A stretch of DNA of 64,000 nucleotides from Segatella hominis. Its GTDB lineage: Bacteria > Bacteroidota > Bacteroidia > Bacteroidales > Bacteroidaceae. Under the pieces are notes generated by a model, which had not been told where the DNA came from, ran no database searches, and saw only the letters and a program-made list of their open reading frames with translations. Positions 9,732 to 18,504 of this stretch are shown here, piece by piece (position 1 is the stretch's first letter; the number at the start of each line of letters is the position of its first letter). The stretch covers positions 62,001 through 126,000 of the forward strand of contig NZ_SGVY01000004.1 of assembly GCF_004535825.1 (NCBI RefSeq). The letters are read 5' to 3'. The position numbers and the translations under genes are program-made.

Positions 9732-9773
9732 TTTAGTTGGCTTGATCCAATATTTAGTTGGCTTGCTCCAACT
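9732..9773 (-). repeat. 21-bp tandem duplication of the sulP 3' end and stop codon
   Basis: 9732-9752 and 9753-9773 match at 18 of 21 positions. The coding copy ends LEQAN-stop; the copy after the stop, in the same frame, would read LDQAN-stop. Confidence 0.9.
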
Positions 9774-11457
9774 TATTCTGTGCGATGATTTCCTCAGCTC
9801 GTTTGAGCGCCTTGCTAATATGGTCGGTGATATTCTCCTTACCGAGCATATTGTAGAAACCAGCGTGCTCCAATTGGAAGTTTACTTTCTCGCAAACACC
9901 GGAGAGAACGATCTGGATGTTTTCCTTCTGACTCATTTCGCAGAGGTTGGTGAGGTTGTGAATACCTGTAGAATCTACGAAAGGAACCTTGCGCATACGG
10001 ATGACGCGTACCAGCGGGCGATCACCGAAGGCAGCCATCACTTCCTCAAATTTATTGCCGGCTCCGAAGAAGAAAGGACCATTGATCTCATATACCTCCA
10101 CACCCTTAGGAATGGTATAGTGCTCCAGGTTGGTAGAAAGGAAGTCAAACTCTTTGTTGAGGTCAATCTCATCGTCGGTAATAGCCTTTACGTCGGTCGT
10201 CTCAGACATACGTTTCATGAAGAGCAGACAGGCGATAATCAGTCCCACTTCGATAGCTACGGTAAGGTCGAAGATGATGGTGAGGAAGAAAGTAATCAGG
10301 AGCACAGTAACATCGCTCTTAGGATTCTTCATCAGTGCTAAGAATGAACGCCAGCCAGACATACCATAAGAAACAACTACCAATACACCAGCCAGACAAG
10401 CCATAGGGATAAACTTAGCTAATGGCATCAGGAAGAGGAAGATGAACAGTAAGACGATGGCATGGATGATACCAGCCACAGGAGTCTTACCACCATTATT
10501 AATATTGGTCATCGTACGGGCGATGGCACCTGTAGCTGGAATACCGCCGAAGAGAGGAGAGGCAATATTGGCCAATCCCTGTGCCACCAACTCTGTGTTG
10601 GAATCGTGGTGGTCGCTGATCACACCATCTGCTACGGTAGCAGAAAGCAGACTCTCGATGGCACCGAGAATAGCGATGGTGATGGCAGGAGACACCAGGT
10701 TCTTGATGGTTTCCCAGTTGATTTCAGGCACCTGTGCCGCAGGCAGTTCATTGCTGATAGAAAAACGGTCTCCGATGGTCTCGATGCTTGTCACACCGGC
10801 ATATTGTTTCAGGATGAGCGCTACTATCGTCATCAGGATAATGGCGATGAGCGAACCCGGAATCTTCTTGCTGAAACGAGGAGTGATGGCAATGACAATC
10901 ACGCTCACCACACCGATGAGGGCACACCAAGGGTCGATGGTATCGAAACTCTGGAAATAAACGCCCCATTTCTCGATAAAGTCAGAAGGATTGCTGGTTA
11001 AGGTCAAGCCAAAGAGATCCTTGATCTGTGTGGTGAAGATGGTAACAGCGATACCACTGGTAAATCCCACTACGATCGGGTAAGGAATGTACTTGATGAT
11101 GGTGCCGAGTCGGAGCAGTCCGAAGAGTACCAGGAAGAGACCCGCCATCAATGTGGCGATGGTCAGTCCCTCCATGCCATACTTCTGGATGATGCCATAG
11201 ATGATGACGATGAAGGCTCCCGTAGGACCACCAATCTGCACTTTACTACCGCCAAAGACGGAGATGATAAGACCTGCCACTATGGCGGTGATAATTCCCT
11301 TCTCTGGGGTCACGCCTGAGGCAATACCGAATGCGATGGCCAGAGGCAGGGCTACGATTCCCACGATGATTCCTGCCATGAGGTCAGACATGAATGTTTT
11401 CTTGTTGTATGTCTTCAGACAAGAAAACAAGCTTGACTTGATTGCTATTGCTTTCAT
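9754..11457 (-). CDS. SulP/SLC26-family anion transporter with STAS domain
   Basis: Inner-membrane transporter of 567 residues: about twelve transmembrane segments at residues 20-420, then a cytoplasmic STAS domain (~440-560). Typical SulP sequence is present: DLMAGIIVGIVALPLAIAFG near the start, GGSKVQIGGPTGAF, and GGIPATGAIARTMTNINNGGKTP. The STAS domain keeps DSTGIHNL, the site of the regulatory serine in related anti-sigma antagonists. Family members carry sulfate, bicarbonate or dicarboxylates; the sequence does not say which. No sulfate-assimilation genes lie nearby. It has its own consensus promoter, divergent from radA. Confidence 0.92.
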   Translation of the reverse strand: MKAIAIKSSLFSCLKTYNKKTFMSDLMAGIIVGIVALPLAIAFGIASGVTPEKGIITAIVAGLIISVFGGSKVQIGGPTGAFIVIIYGIIQKYGMEGLTIATLMAGLFLVLFGLLRLGTIIKYIPYPIVVGFTSGIAVTIFTTQIKDLFGLTLTSNPSDFIEKWGVYFQSFDTIDPWCALIGVVSVIVIAITPRFSKKIPGSLIAIILMTIVALILKQYAGVTSIETIGDRFSISNELPAAQVPEINWETIKNLVSPAITIAILGAIESLLSATVADGVISDHHDSNTELVAQGLANIASPLFGGIPATGAIARTMTNINNGGKTPVAGIIHAIVLLFIFLFLMPLAKFIPMACLAGVLVVVSYGMSGWRSFLALMKNPKSDVTVLLITFFLTIIFDLTVAIEVGLIIACLLFMKRMSETTDVKAITDDEIDLNKEFDFLSTNLEHYTIPKGVEVYEINGPFFFGAGNKFEEVMAAFGDRPLVRVIRMRKVPFVDSTGIHNLTNLCEMSQKENIQIVLSGVCEKVNFQLEHAGFYNMLGKENITDHISKALKRAEEIIAQNKLEQAN

Positions 11458-11509
11458 TACCTTATTAAAAAATTATATTGTATTTTTTGTTATCCAAAAA
11501 TATCGCTTG

Positions 11510-11540
11510 CAAAGGTACGATAAATATTTTAAATAACAAA
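11510..11540 (-). promoter_or_regulatory. Promoter of sulP
   Basis: Minus strand TTTG (11537-11540), 19 nt, then TACCTTTG (11510-11517), a full match to the Bacteroidota sigma-ABfr consensus. The leader would be about 45 nt. Confidence 0.8.
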
Positions 11541-11564
11541 ATGTTTTTTAATGTTTCTTAATTG

Positions 11565-11597
11565 TTGATCTCGTTTCATTGATTTAGCGTACTTTTG
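11565..11597 (+). promoter_or_regulatory. Promoter of radA
   Basis: TTG (11565-11567), 22 nt, then TACTTTTG (11590-11597), 33 nt before the radA ATG. It is back to back with the sulP promoter. Confidence 0.65.
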
Positions 11598-11630
11598 TAC
11601 GTCATCTAAGGTTTAGATAGCATACAGATT

Positions 11631-13076
11631 ATGGCAAAAGACAAGATAGCATACGTTTGCAGCAATTGCGGACAGGAATCAGCCAAGTGGATTGGCAAAT
11701 GTCCGAGTTGTGGACAATGGAATACTTTTAAGGAAATCCGAATCGCTGGAGAAACGGGAACCCAGGCTGCCCGAAATGCGGGCATGACGATGAGACATGG
11801 TGGCGCAGCTACTATGTTTGGTGGCGTGCGTGCTTCGGATGGCGCAGCCCAACCCATGAAGCTTCGTGATATCTCTGCCCACGATGAACCCCGTATTGAT
11901 ATGCATGATGAGGAACTGAACCGTGTGCTCGGTGGGGGAATGGTGCAGGGCAGTATCACTTTGTTGGGTGGTGAACCGGGTATCGGTAAGAGTACGCTCA
12001 CACTGCAGACCATTCTCAATATCCCTGAAAAGAAAGTGCTCTATGTGAGCGGAGAGGAGAGTGCGCATCAGATCAAGTTGAGAGCCGACAGGTTGGCTTC
12101 TTCGATCACACCCGATGGAACGGATGTGAATCTCGACCATATCTCTATCCTTTGTGAAACTTCCTTAGAGAAGATCTTCTCCCATATCCAGCAGGTGGCT
12201 CCGGAAATCGTAGTCATCGACTCCATCCAGACCATCGCAACAGAGGATGTGGATAGCAGTCCGGGCAGTGTCTCGCAGGTCAGAGAGTGTGCTGCAGCTT
12301 TGTTGCGATTTGCCAAAACCAGTGGCATTCCTGTTATCCTGATAGGACATATTAATAAAGAGGGAACGCTTGCAGGACCTAAGATACTGGAACATATCGT
12401 GGATACCGTCATCCAGTTTGAGGGCGACCAGCATTATATGTATCGCATCCTCCGTAGTATCAAAAACCGATTTGGAAGTACTTCGGAATTGGGAATCTAT
12501 GAGATGCAGCAGGGAGGACTCCGCCAGGTCAGTAATCCGTCAGAACTCCTCTTGACTGAGGATCACGACGGACTTTCGGGAGTGGCCATTAGCAGTGCCA
12601 TCGAGGGTGTGCGCCCATTCCTGGTCGAGACTCAAGCCTTGGTTTCCACTGCCGCCTATGGAACTCCCCAGCGCTCAGCTACGGGTTTCGACCAGCGCCG
12701 ACTTAACATGCTTTTGGCCGTATTGGAAAAGCGCGTGGGATTCAAGTTAATGCAGAAGGACGTGTTCCTGAATATAGCAGGAGGACTGAGAGTCACTGAC
12801 TTGGCGATGGATTTGAGCGTGATAGCCGCTGTCTTGAGCAGTAATGTGGATACAGCCATAGAGGCTGGCTGGTGTATGTGTGGCGAGGTAGGTCTGAGCG
12901 GAGAAGTGCGCCCCGTAAGCCGTATCGAACAGCGAATAGCTGAGGCTGAGAAGCTCGGTTTTCAGCACATCATTATCCCTAAATACAATTATTCGGGATT
13001 TGATCATTCGAAATACAAGATAGAGATTCACCCGGTCAGAAAGGTGGAAGAGGCGCTGAGATGCCTGTTTGGATAG
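11631..13076 (+). CDS. radA: DNA repair protein RadA
   Basis: RecA-like ATPase that promotes branch migration of recombination intermediates. The 481 residues show the family order: a four-cysteine zinc finger (C10, C13, C24, C27), Walker A GGEPGIGKST (113-122), Walker B IVVIDSIQT, the RadA-specific KNRFGST motif, and a C-terminal Lon-protease-like domain (about 310-480) without protease residues. It heads a plus-strand run with queC and a thioredoxin-like gene, although the 65-nt gap to queC holds a short-word repeat. Confidence 0.97.
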   Translation: MAKDKIAYVCSNCGQESAKWIGKCPSCGQWNTFKEIRIAGETGTQAARNAGMTMRHGGAATMFGGVRASDGAAQPMKLRDISAHDEPRIDMHDEELNRVLGGGMVQGSITLLGGEPGIGKSTLTLQTILNIPEKKVLYVSGEESAHQIKLRADRLASSITPDGTDVNLDHISILCETSLEKIFSHIQQVAPEIVVIDSIQTIATEDVDSSPGSVSQVRECAAALLRFAKTSGIPVILIGHINKEGTLAGPKILEHIVDTVIQFEGDQHYMYRILRSIKNRFGSTSELGIYEMQQGGLRQVSNPSELLLTEDHDGLSGVAISSAIEGVRPFLVETQALVSTAAYGTPQRSATGFDQRRLNMLLAVLEKRVGFKLMQKDVFLNIAGGLRVTDLAMDLSVIAAVLSSNVDTAIEAGWCMCGEVGLSGEVRPVSRIEQRIAEAEKLGFQHIIIPKYNYSGFDHSKYKIEIHPVRKVEEALRCLFG

Positions 13077-13085
13077 AGGCTTTTT

Positions 13086-13127
13086 GAAAGGTAAAAAGGT
13101 AAAAAAGTAAAAAGTTAAGAAAGTAAA
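13086..13127 (+). repeat. Short-word repeat between radA and queC
   Basis: Repeated 8-9 nt words of the type AAAAAGGTA and AAAAAAGTA fill most of the 65-nt gap. The same words, on the other strand, occur at the 3' end of the T9SS gene (57564-57595). Confidence 0.75.
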
Positions 13128-13141
13128 AATATATAGAGGAA

Positions 13142-13795
13142 ATGAAAGATTCAGTGATTATTGTGAGTGGTGGTATGGACAGTATCACGCTGCTCTACGA
13201 CAAGAAGGACGAAATCGCTTTGGGCATTAGTTTCAATTATGGTTCCAATCATAATGAGCGTGAGATTCCCTTTGCCAAAATGCATTGCGAGCGTCTTGGC
13301 ATCAAGCATATTACTATCGATTTGGGCTTTATGCACCAGTATTTCAAGAGCAGTCTCCTTGAAGGAGCCGATGCTATCCCAGAAGGGCATTATGCTGATG
13401 ACAATATGAAATCCACGGTGGTTCCTTTCCGTAATGGCATCATGCTGAGCATCGCCATCGGCATTGCAGAGAGCAATCAGCTGAAGAAGGTGCTTATAGC
13501 CAATCATGGAGGAGATCATACGATTTATCCCGACTGTCGTCCTGAGTTCATTGATGCCATCGACAAGGCGGCGCAGGCAGGTACTTTCGTAGATGTGCAG
13601 GTGAGTGCTCCTTATACCAATATCACCAAGGCTGATATTGCTCGTATCGGCAAGAAGTTGGGAATCGACTATGCTGAAACCTGGAGCTGCTACAAGGGCG
13701 GCGAAATTCATTGCGGTAAATGCGGCACATGCGTAGAACGCAAGGAAGCGCTTGCCGAGGCAGGTATCGAGGATACAACCGTATATGAAGCCTGA
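13142..13795 (+). CDS. queC: 7-cyano-7-deazaguanine synthase
   Basis: Makes preQ0 from 7-carboxy-7-deazaguanine with ATP and ammonia, for queuosine in tRNA. The 217-residue protein has the PP-loop ATP site SGGMDS (9-14) and a zinc site of four cysteines (183, 191, 194, 197; CYKGGEIHCGKCGTC). No other queuosine gene (queD, queE, queF) is in the window, and I see no preQ1 riboswitch in the short leader. Confidence 0.96.
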   Translation: MKDSVIIVSGGMDSITLLYDKKDEIALGISFNYGSNHNEREIPFAKMHCERLGIKHITIDLGFMHQYFKSSLLEGADAIPEGHYADDNMKSTVVPFRNGIMLSIAIGIAESNQLKKVLIANHGGDHTIYPDCRPEFIDAIDKAAQAGTFVDVQVSAPYTNITKADIARIGKKLGIDYAETWSCYKGGEIHCGKCGTCVERKEALAEAGIEDTTVYEA

Positions 13796-13844
13796 GAATG
13801 ACGTGTATAAGATTAAAATTAGTAAATGACAAAATAACAACAAA

Positions 13845-14975
13845 ATGAAAAAGAATTTGATTTTGAGTGCAGCTCTTTTGCTTTCTGCAACTGCAGCGAT
13901 GGCACAGAGTGGCACTTTCACATTGAAGGCCAACTTGAAGAACTTTGGTGACACCGTGATAGTCTTTAAGAACAGAGGTGTGAAGAACGATACCGTCTTG
14001 GTAAAGAAGGATAAGTTCACTTATACCACCACTTTGGATAAGCCAATGTCTATCATTTTCGCAACTCCAGGTACATTCCGCAACACAGAGTACAAGATGG
14101 CTCGCATCGTAGCAGTACCAGGTGAGAAAGCAGAGCTCGTAGGTGATGTTCTCACCCGTTACGATATCTCTGGTAGCAATTTCTACAAGCAGTATCATTC
14201 ATTGGATCTGATGTTGGAAGAGGCAGAGAAGCCTTTCACAGAGTTGCGCAAGTCTATCGAGGACCGCATGAAGAACGGTGGCGATCAGAATGCTCTCCGC
14301 AAGGAATATCAGGAGAAGGCTATGGAACTCGAGAAGACACGCAATGAGAAGGTAATGAATTACATTTCCCAGCATGCCAACGAGGAGGCTACTGCAGCAC
14401 TCGTTCCTCAGTTCCAGGAGTATGACGTCATGCAGAAGGTTGTCAATATGCTTTCAGAGTCAGTTCGCAATGGTCGTATGAAGGCATTCTATCAGCCAAT
14501 GTTGGATCAGGCAAAGGCTCAGATGGAGGCAGAGGAGAAGGCAAAGAAAGTACAGGCCGCCGGTGTTGAGGCTCCTGATTTCACCTTGAAGGATATTGAG
14601 GGCAACGACTTCACCCTTTCCAGTTTGCGTGGCAAGTATGTAGTTCTCGATTTCTGGGGTTCATGGTGCGGTTGGTGCATCAAGGGTATGCCTCAGATGA
14701 AGGAGTACTATACCAAGTATGCTGGCAAGTTTGAGATAGTAGGTATCGATTGCAATGATACCGAGCAGAAGTGGAAGGATGCTGTGAAGAAGCACGAGTT
14801 GCCATGGAAGCATGTTTACAATCCACGTAATGGTGCCGAGAATATTTGTGACAAGTATGCCATTCAGGGTTTCCCTACCAAGATTGTTCTTTCGCCAGAG
14901 GGTAAGATTGTGAAGACCATCGTAGGTGAGGATCCTGCATTCTATACATTGCTCGACGAGTTGCTCGGCAAGTAA
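13845..14975 (+). CDS. TlpA/ResA-like periplasmic thioredoxin-fold protein with DUF4369-type N-domain
   Basis: Exported thiol-disulfide protein of 376 residues. Signal peptide MKKNLILSAALLLSATAAMA (1-20); a beta-rich N-terminal domain (about 22-115) of the DUF4369 type common in Bacteroidota; a helical charged linker (120-235); then an AhpC/TSA-TlpA thioredoxin domain with active site WCGWC (Cys275, Cys278). It probably reduces or shuffles disulfides in the periplasm; the partner is unknown. It follows queC by 49 nt and ends at a strong hairpin terminator. Confidence 0.9.
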   Translation: MKKNLILSAALLLSATAAMAQSGTFTLKANLKNFGDTVIVFKNRGVKNDTVLVKKDKFTYTTTLDKPMSIIFATPGTFRNTEYKMARIVAVPGEKAELVGDVLTRYDISGSNFYKQYHSLDLMLEEAEKPFTELRKSIEDRMKNGGDQNALRKEYQEKAMELEKTRNEKVMNYISQHANEEATAALVPQFQEYDVMQKVVNMLSESVRNGRMKAFYQPMLDQAKAQMEAEEKAKKVQAAGVEAPDFTLKDIEGNDFTLSSLRGKYVVLDFWGSWCGWCIKGMPQMKEYYTKYAGKFEIVGIDCNDTEQKWKDAVKKHELPWKHVYNPRNGAENICDKYAIQGFPTKIVLSPEGKIVKTIVGEDPAFYTLLDELLGK

Positions 14976-15064
14976 ATCTTGCGTGCTGGTTATCAGGGGC
15001 AGATTGGCAGTAAATATCCCGCTGTTTTCCTTTCAGACGGGGTTATTTGCTTCTAAATAAGCAT

Positions 15065-15100
15065 AAACAGCCAAATATTTGCAAAAATATTTGGCTGTTT
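15065..15100 (+). terminator. Perfect 16-bp hairpin terminator after the TlpA-like gene
   Basis: Arms 15065-15080 and 15085-15100 are perfectly complementary around the loop GCAA, and the right arm ends in TTT. The right arm contains the TTTG that serves as -33 element of the tRNA-Arg promoter. Confidence 0.85.
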
Positions 15101-15121
15101 CAATAAAAAGTTGTACCTTTG
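15090..15121 (+). promoter_or_regulatory. Promoter of tRNA-Arg
   Basis: TTTG (15090-15093), 20 nt, then TACCTTTG (15114-15121), a full consensus match 37 nt before the mature tRNA start. It overlaps the upstream terminator hairpin. Confidence 0.85.
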
Positions 15122-15158
15122 CACCCGCAAGTTTAGAAATTGCAAATGATTAATTGAT

Positions 15159-15233
15159 GGTTCCGTAGCTCAGTTGGATTAGAGCAACAGCCTTCTAAGC
15201 TGTGGGTCTTGGGTTCGAACCCCAACGGAATCA
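15159..15233 (+). tRNA. tRNA-Arg (anticodon TCT)
   Basis: A 75-nt cloverleaf can be drawn by eye: acceptor stem GGTTCCG/CGGAATC with one G-U pair, D stem GCTC/GAGC, anticodon stem ACAGC/GCTGT with loop CTTCTAA (anticodon TCT, reading AGA/AGG), T stem TTGGG/CCCAA with loop TTCGAAC, discriminator A. CCA is not encoded. Confidence 0.97.
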
Positions 15234-15245
15234 CAAAAATCATGG

Positions 15246-15290
15246 AGAAAGAGGTTTGTCAGGAGTTCCTGGTGAGCCTCTTTTCTGTTT
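15246..15290 (+). terminator. Terminator after tRNA-Arg
   Basis: AGAAAGAGG (15246-15254) pairs with CCTCTTTTCT (15277-15286) with a one-base bulge, 13 nt after the tRNA; the 3' side is T-rich. Confidence 0.65.
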
Positions 15291-15591
15291 AATATAAGTC
15301 AATGGCTGCCGTTAGAATTGTGATAGCCTTGCTTTTTGGACAAAGCTGGGGCTTCACTCAGGAGGATATGTATAGACCCAACAACAAATATTGAGGGATG
15401 GAATGGAAAGGAGTCATGGACATTTAGAACAAAGAAAAACGCCCCTTCTGCAGATTTGTATCATAAAATAGTGGTAGTGGAGACTTCCCCACTCTGCAAA
15501 GGCTAAGTCTTGGTACGGAGAGGATACGGACTTGGTATGAAGGTGGTCTTGCTTCTTTTGTTTGGTTTCCTTTTGAATCATTTTTCAGTTT
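15291..15591. other. Gap without a convincing gene; possible relic coding sequence
   Basis: No gene of normal length is seen on either strand. On the plus strand a 30-codon frame (15303-15395) starts MAAVRIVIALLFGQSWGF and stops after PNNKY. A second, overlapping frame without a start codon runs about 58 codons to 15506. Together they could be remains of a small secreted protein, but nothing was recognised. Confidence 0.3.
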
Positions 15592-15625
15592 TATGAGTCT
15601 CCTATATCTATGAATCTCCTATATA
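15592..15625 (-). repeat. 17-bp tandem repeat directly after nhaC
   Basis: 15592-15608 and 15609-15625 match at 15 of 17 positions (TATGAATCTCCTATATA type). The array ends 1 nt from the nhaC stop codon. Confidence 0.85.
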
Positions 15626-15626
15626 T

Positions 15627-17159
15627 TTAATGGATATCAGACTCTTCCGCTACAGATGCTTTGCTTTCCTTGGGTTGTGGTTTGGGTACGAAACCTAGAA
15701 TGGCAACCAGACAACTCATCAAAGGACTGATGATATTGAAGAAACAGAAGGGGAGATAGATCAGAGTTGGGATTCCAAGAACCGTACTTTGCGTCATACC
15801 GCAGGCAGTCCATGGAACCAGTACGCTCGTCACGGTAGCACTATCCTCTGTACTTCGGCTTAAGAGTTCAGGTCGGTAACCTCGTTCTGCATACTCATCC
15901 TTGTAGATAGATGCATTCATGATGATACTCAGGAACTGGTCGCCCATAACGAGATTGAGCAACACACCCGATGCCACAGTACTGCATACAAGTGATATTG
16001 TGCTGTGTATGCTTTTCAGAAGCATGTGGGTGATAGCGTGAAGCATGCCGCTGGCTACCATACATGACCCGAAACACATGGCACAGAGGATGAGCCAGAT
16101 GGTATTGAGCATGCCAGCCATGCCTCGGGTGGCAACAAGATTATTGATGTTCGCCATACCGCAATCTACCTGGGTATGGGTGTAGCAGGTGGTCATGATT
16201 CCCTCAAAGAGACTCTTGGCAGTGATGCTGTCTTCGTCAGCAATCTTTACCAGTACTTCCGGTTGGAGGGCGAGGGCACAGATGCATGCTGAAAGGGCTG
16301 AAAGAAGAAGTGTGATGAGAGAGGGGGTCTTGCGGTAGATGAGCCATCCTGTAAAAGCTGGAACGAGCATCGTAAGTAGGGAGATATTGAAACCATGACT
16401 CAGACCGGTAAGATACTGGCTAATATCCACAGGCTTGGAATCATAGCAGAGTCCGATGATGAGATAGAGTACCAGCGAGAGCAAGATGCTTGGTATGGTG
16501 GTATAGAGCATGTAGCGAATATGCGAGAAAAGATCGGCACCGGCTATGCTTGAAGCCAGGACCGTGGTATCGCTCATAGGTGAGAGCTTATCACCAAAAT
16601 AGGCTCCCGAAATGATGGCTCCAGCGGTATATGGGGCTGGTATTCCCAGGGCATCACCGATTCCCATCAGGGCAATACCGATGGTGGCAATGGTGGTCCA
16701 TGAGGTTCCCGTCATCACAGAAATAATGCTGGAGATGATGCATGCGCAGGGAAGGAAAAAGATTGGTGACATAATCTGTACGCCATAATATATCAATGTA
16801 GGTACTATGCCACTGATCATCCAGGTTGCTGACATCATTCCGATGAGCAGCAGGATCAGGATAGATACTCCGGCATCGCCCACCGTCTTTTTGATCATCT
16901 CTTCAAAGATATTCCATTTCATCCTATAGATGCCCATGCCGAGTGCCACACATACGGCAGTGGCTATCATAAGGGCCACCTGGGAGGCACCGGCCAGGGC
17001 ATCGTCAGGGAAGAGTTTGACAACCAGGACGATGAGGGCGATAAGTACTGCCAGTGGTATGACAGAAATGAAAGGATGTGGACTAGCTGGCTGCTGCGGT
17101 GGGCAGGATGCCTGATTCTCTGCAGCTTGAGATTTCTGTTTCTTTTCTTCTTGTTCCAT
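15627..17159 (-). CDS. nhaC: Na+/H+ antiporter, NhaC family
   Basis: Inner-membrane antiporter of 510 residues with about eleven transmembrane segments. Family motifs include MTGTSWTTIATIGIA, the SGAYFGDKLSPMSDTTVLAS block typical of NhaC proteins, and DSATVTSVLVPWTACG near the end. The N-terminal ~35 residues are hydrophilic (MEQEEKKQKSQAAENQ). The ATG at 17159 is preferred over an in-frame TTG at 17180. It is the last gene of a minus-strand run beginning with the chromate-transporter genes, 45 nt after the MFS gene. Substrate specificity within the family (Na+/H+ or malate/lactate type) is open. Confidence 0.9.
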   Translation of the reverse strand: MEQEEKKQKSQAAENQASCPPQQPASPHPFISVIPLAVLIALIVLVVKLFPDDALAGASQVALMIATAVCVALGMGIYRMKWNIFEEMIKKTVGDAGVSILILLLIGMMSATWMISGIVPTLIYYGVQIMSPIFFLPCACIISSIISVMTGTSWTTIATIGIALMGIGDALGIPAPYTAGAIISGAYFGDKLSPMSDTTVLASSIAGADLFSHIRYMLYTTIPSILLSLVLYLIIGLCYDSKPVDISQYLTGLSHGFNISLLTMLVPAFTGWLIYRKTPSLITLLLSALSACICALALQPEVLVKIADEDSITAKSLFEGIMTTCYTHTQVDCGMANINNLVATRGMAGMLNTIWLILCAMCFGSCMVASGMLHAITHMLLKSIHSTISLVCSTVASGVLLNLVMGDQFLSIIMNASIYKDEYAERGYRPELLSRSTEDSATVTSVLVPWTACGMTQSTVLGIPTLIYLPFCFFNIISPLMSCLVAILGFVPKPQPKESKASVAEESDIH

Positions 17160-17204
17160 TTTTAATACTCTCTTATACAATTATTTAAAATCAAAGTCTT
17201 TCAT

Positions 17205-18452
17205 TTACTTTGCGTTTTCATCAGTTTCTTTAACGCTTCTCTTCTGGGTATTCGGCAAGAATCCTGCTATGATGCCGAGCAATGGCAGGAAGGCACTCAC
17301 CTGGAAGATAAACTCAATACTGGTCTTGTCGGCTAACCAGCCGAAGAAGGCTGAACCCAAACCTCCCAGTCCGAACATCAGTCCGAAGAAAATGCCTGCT
17401 ATCAATCCCACTTTATCCGGCATTAGGTCGGTGGCATATACCACGATGGAAGAGAATGCCGATGCGATGATCAGTCCTGACATGAAGGTGCAGATGATGG
17501 TCCATGTGAAGTTCACAAAAGGCATGGCGATGGCAAAGGGTGCTGCTCCCAGAATGGAGAACCAGATGACATACTTCCTGCCAAACTTGTCACCCAGCAT
17601 TCCTCCTGCCACCGTACCTATGGCAAAGGCGGCAAGGAATACGAAGAGGCACAACTGAGAGGTCTGTACTGATACCCCGAACTTATCCATCAGGAAGAAG
17701 GTGAAGTAACTCGTAATGCACGCCGTATAGAAATACTTGGAGAACACGAGCATGATGAGGATAAATAGTGCCCAATACTTCACCCTTTTAGAGATATGGT
17801 TATTAAGAAGGGGCTGTTTCTGCGGATGTTTTACCACGTAAGCCAATCGTGCTTTATACCAGACTCCCAATCTTACCATGATGATTGCGGCAAGCAGGGC
17901 TGCAAGGGCAAACAAGGAGATGGCATGCTGGCCGAAAGGCAGGATGATGATGGCTGCTAACAGTGGTCCTATTGCCGATCCGCCATTGCCGCCCACCTGG
18001 AAGATGGATTGTGCCAGACTCTTCTTACCTCCCGATGCCATCTGGGCCACTCTCGATGCTGTGGGATGAAACACGGACGACCCCAGGCCGACAACGCTCA
18101 CTGCCAGGAGAATCAGGAAATAATTCTCGGCGAAAGCCAGCAGGAGCAGGCCCACCAATGTGAAGCACATGCCGATGGAGAGGGCATAGGGACGGGGATG
18201 CTTATCGGCATAAAGTCCTGTGAAAGGTTGCAAGATGGAAGATGTCATCTGGAAGACCAGTGTGATGATACCTATCTGTGCAAACGAGAAGTCGAACTTA
18301 TCCTTCACGATCGGGTAGATGGAAGGAATGATCGACTGAATCATATCGTTCAGAAAATGGGAAACACTGCAGATGATGAGCATGGAATATACCGTGCCCT
18401 CTATCATCTTGGGATTACCCTTGATTTTATTACCTATTGACTTGATATTCAT
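17205..18452 (-). CDS. MFS transporter, fosmidomycin-resistance (Fsr)-like
   Basis: Inner-membrane transporter of 415 residues with twelve predicted transmembrane segments in two halves split by a basic loop (YKARLAYVVKHPQKQ). The first helices (SVSHFLNDMIQSIIPSIYPI, FAQIGIITLVFQMTSSILQP) and GLYADKHPRPYAL are typical of Fsr-like exporters. The start at 18452 fits better than earlier in-frame codons because those would overlap the upstream ogt gene. The substrate is unknown; Fsr-type proteins export small drugs or metabolites. Confidence 0.87.
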   Translation of the reverse strand: MNIKSIGNKIKGNPKMIEGTVYSMLIICSVSHFLNDMIQSIIPSIYPIVKDKFDFSFAQIGIITLVFQMTSSILQPFTGLYADKHPRPYALSIGMCFTLVGLLLLAFAENYFLILLAVSVVGLGSSVFHPTASRVAQMASGGKKSLAQSIFQVGGNGGSAIGPLLAAIIILPFGQHAISLFALAALLAAIIMVRLGVWYKARLAYVVKHPQKQPLLNNHISKRVKYWALFILIMLVFSKYFYTACITSYFTFFLMDKFGVSVQTSQLCLFVFLAAFAIGTVAGGMLGDKFGRKYVIWFSILGAAPFAIAMPFVNFTWTIICTFMSGLIIASAFSSIVVYATDLMPDKVGLIAGIFFGLMFGLGGLGSAFFGWLADKTSIEFIFQVSAFLPLLGIIAGFLPNTQKRSVKETDENAK

Positions 18453-18504
18453 TTTGTTTTTTACAAATCTTATTGAATTTACAAATGATGGAATGCTTTT
18501 ATGA

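Noticed and set aside
13077-13141. preQ1 riboswitch before queC
   Set aside because: The 65-nt leader consists of simple repeats, with no C-rich pseudoknot pattern.
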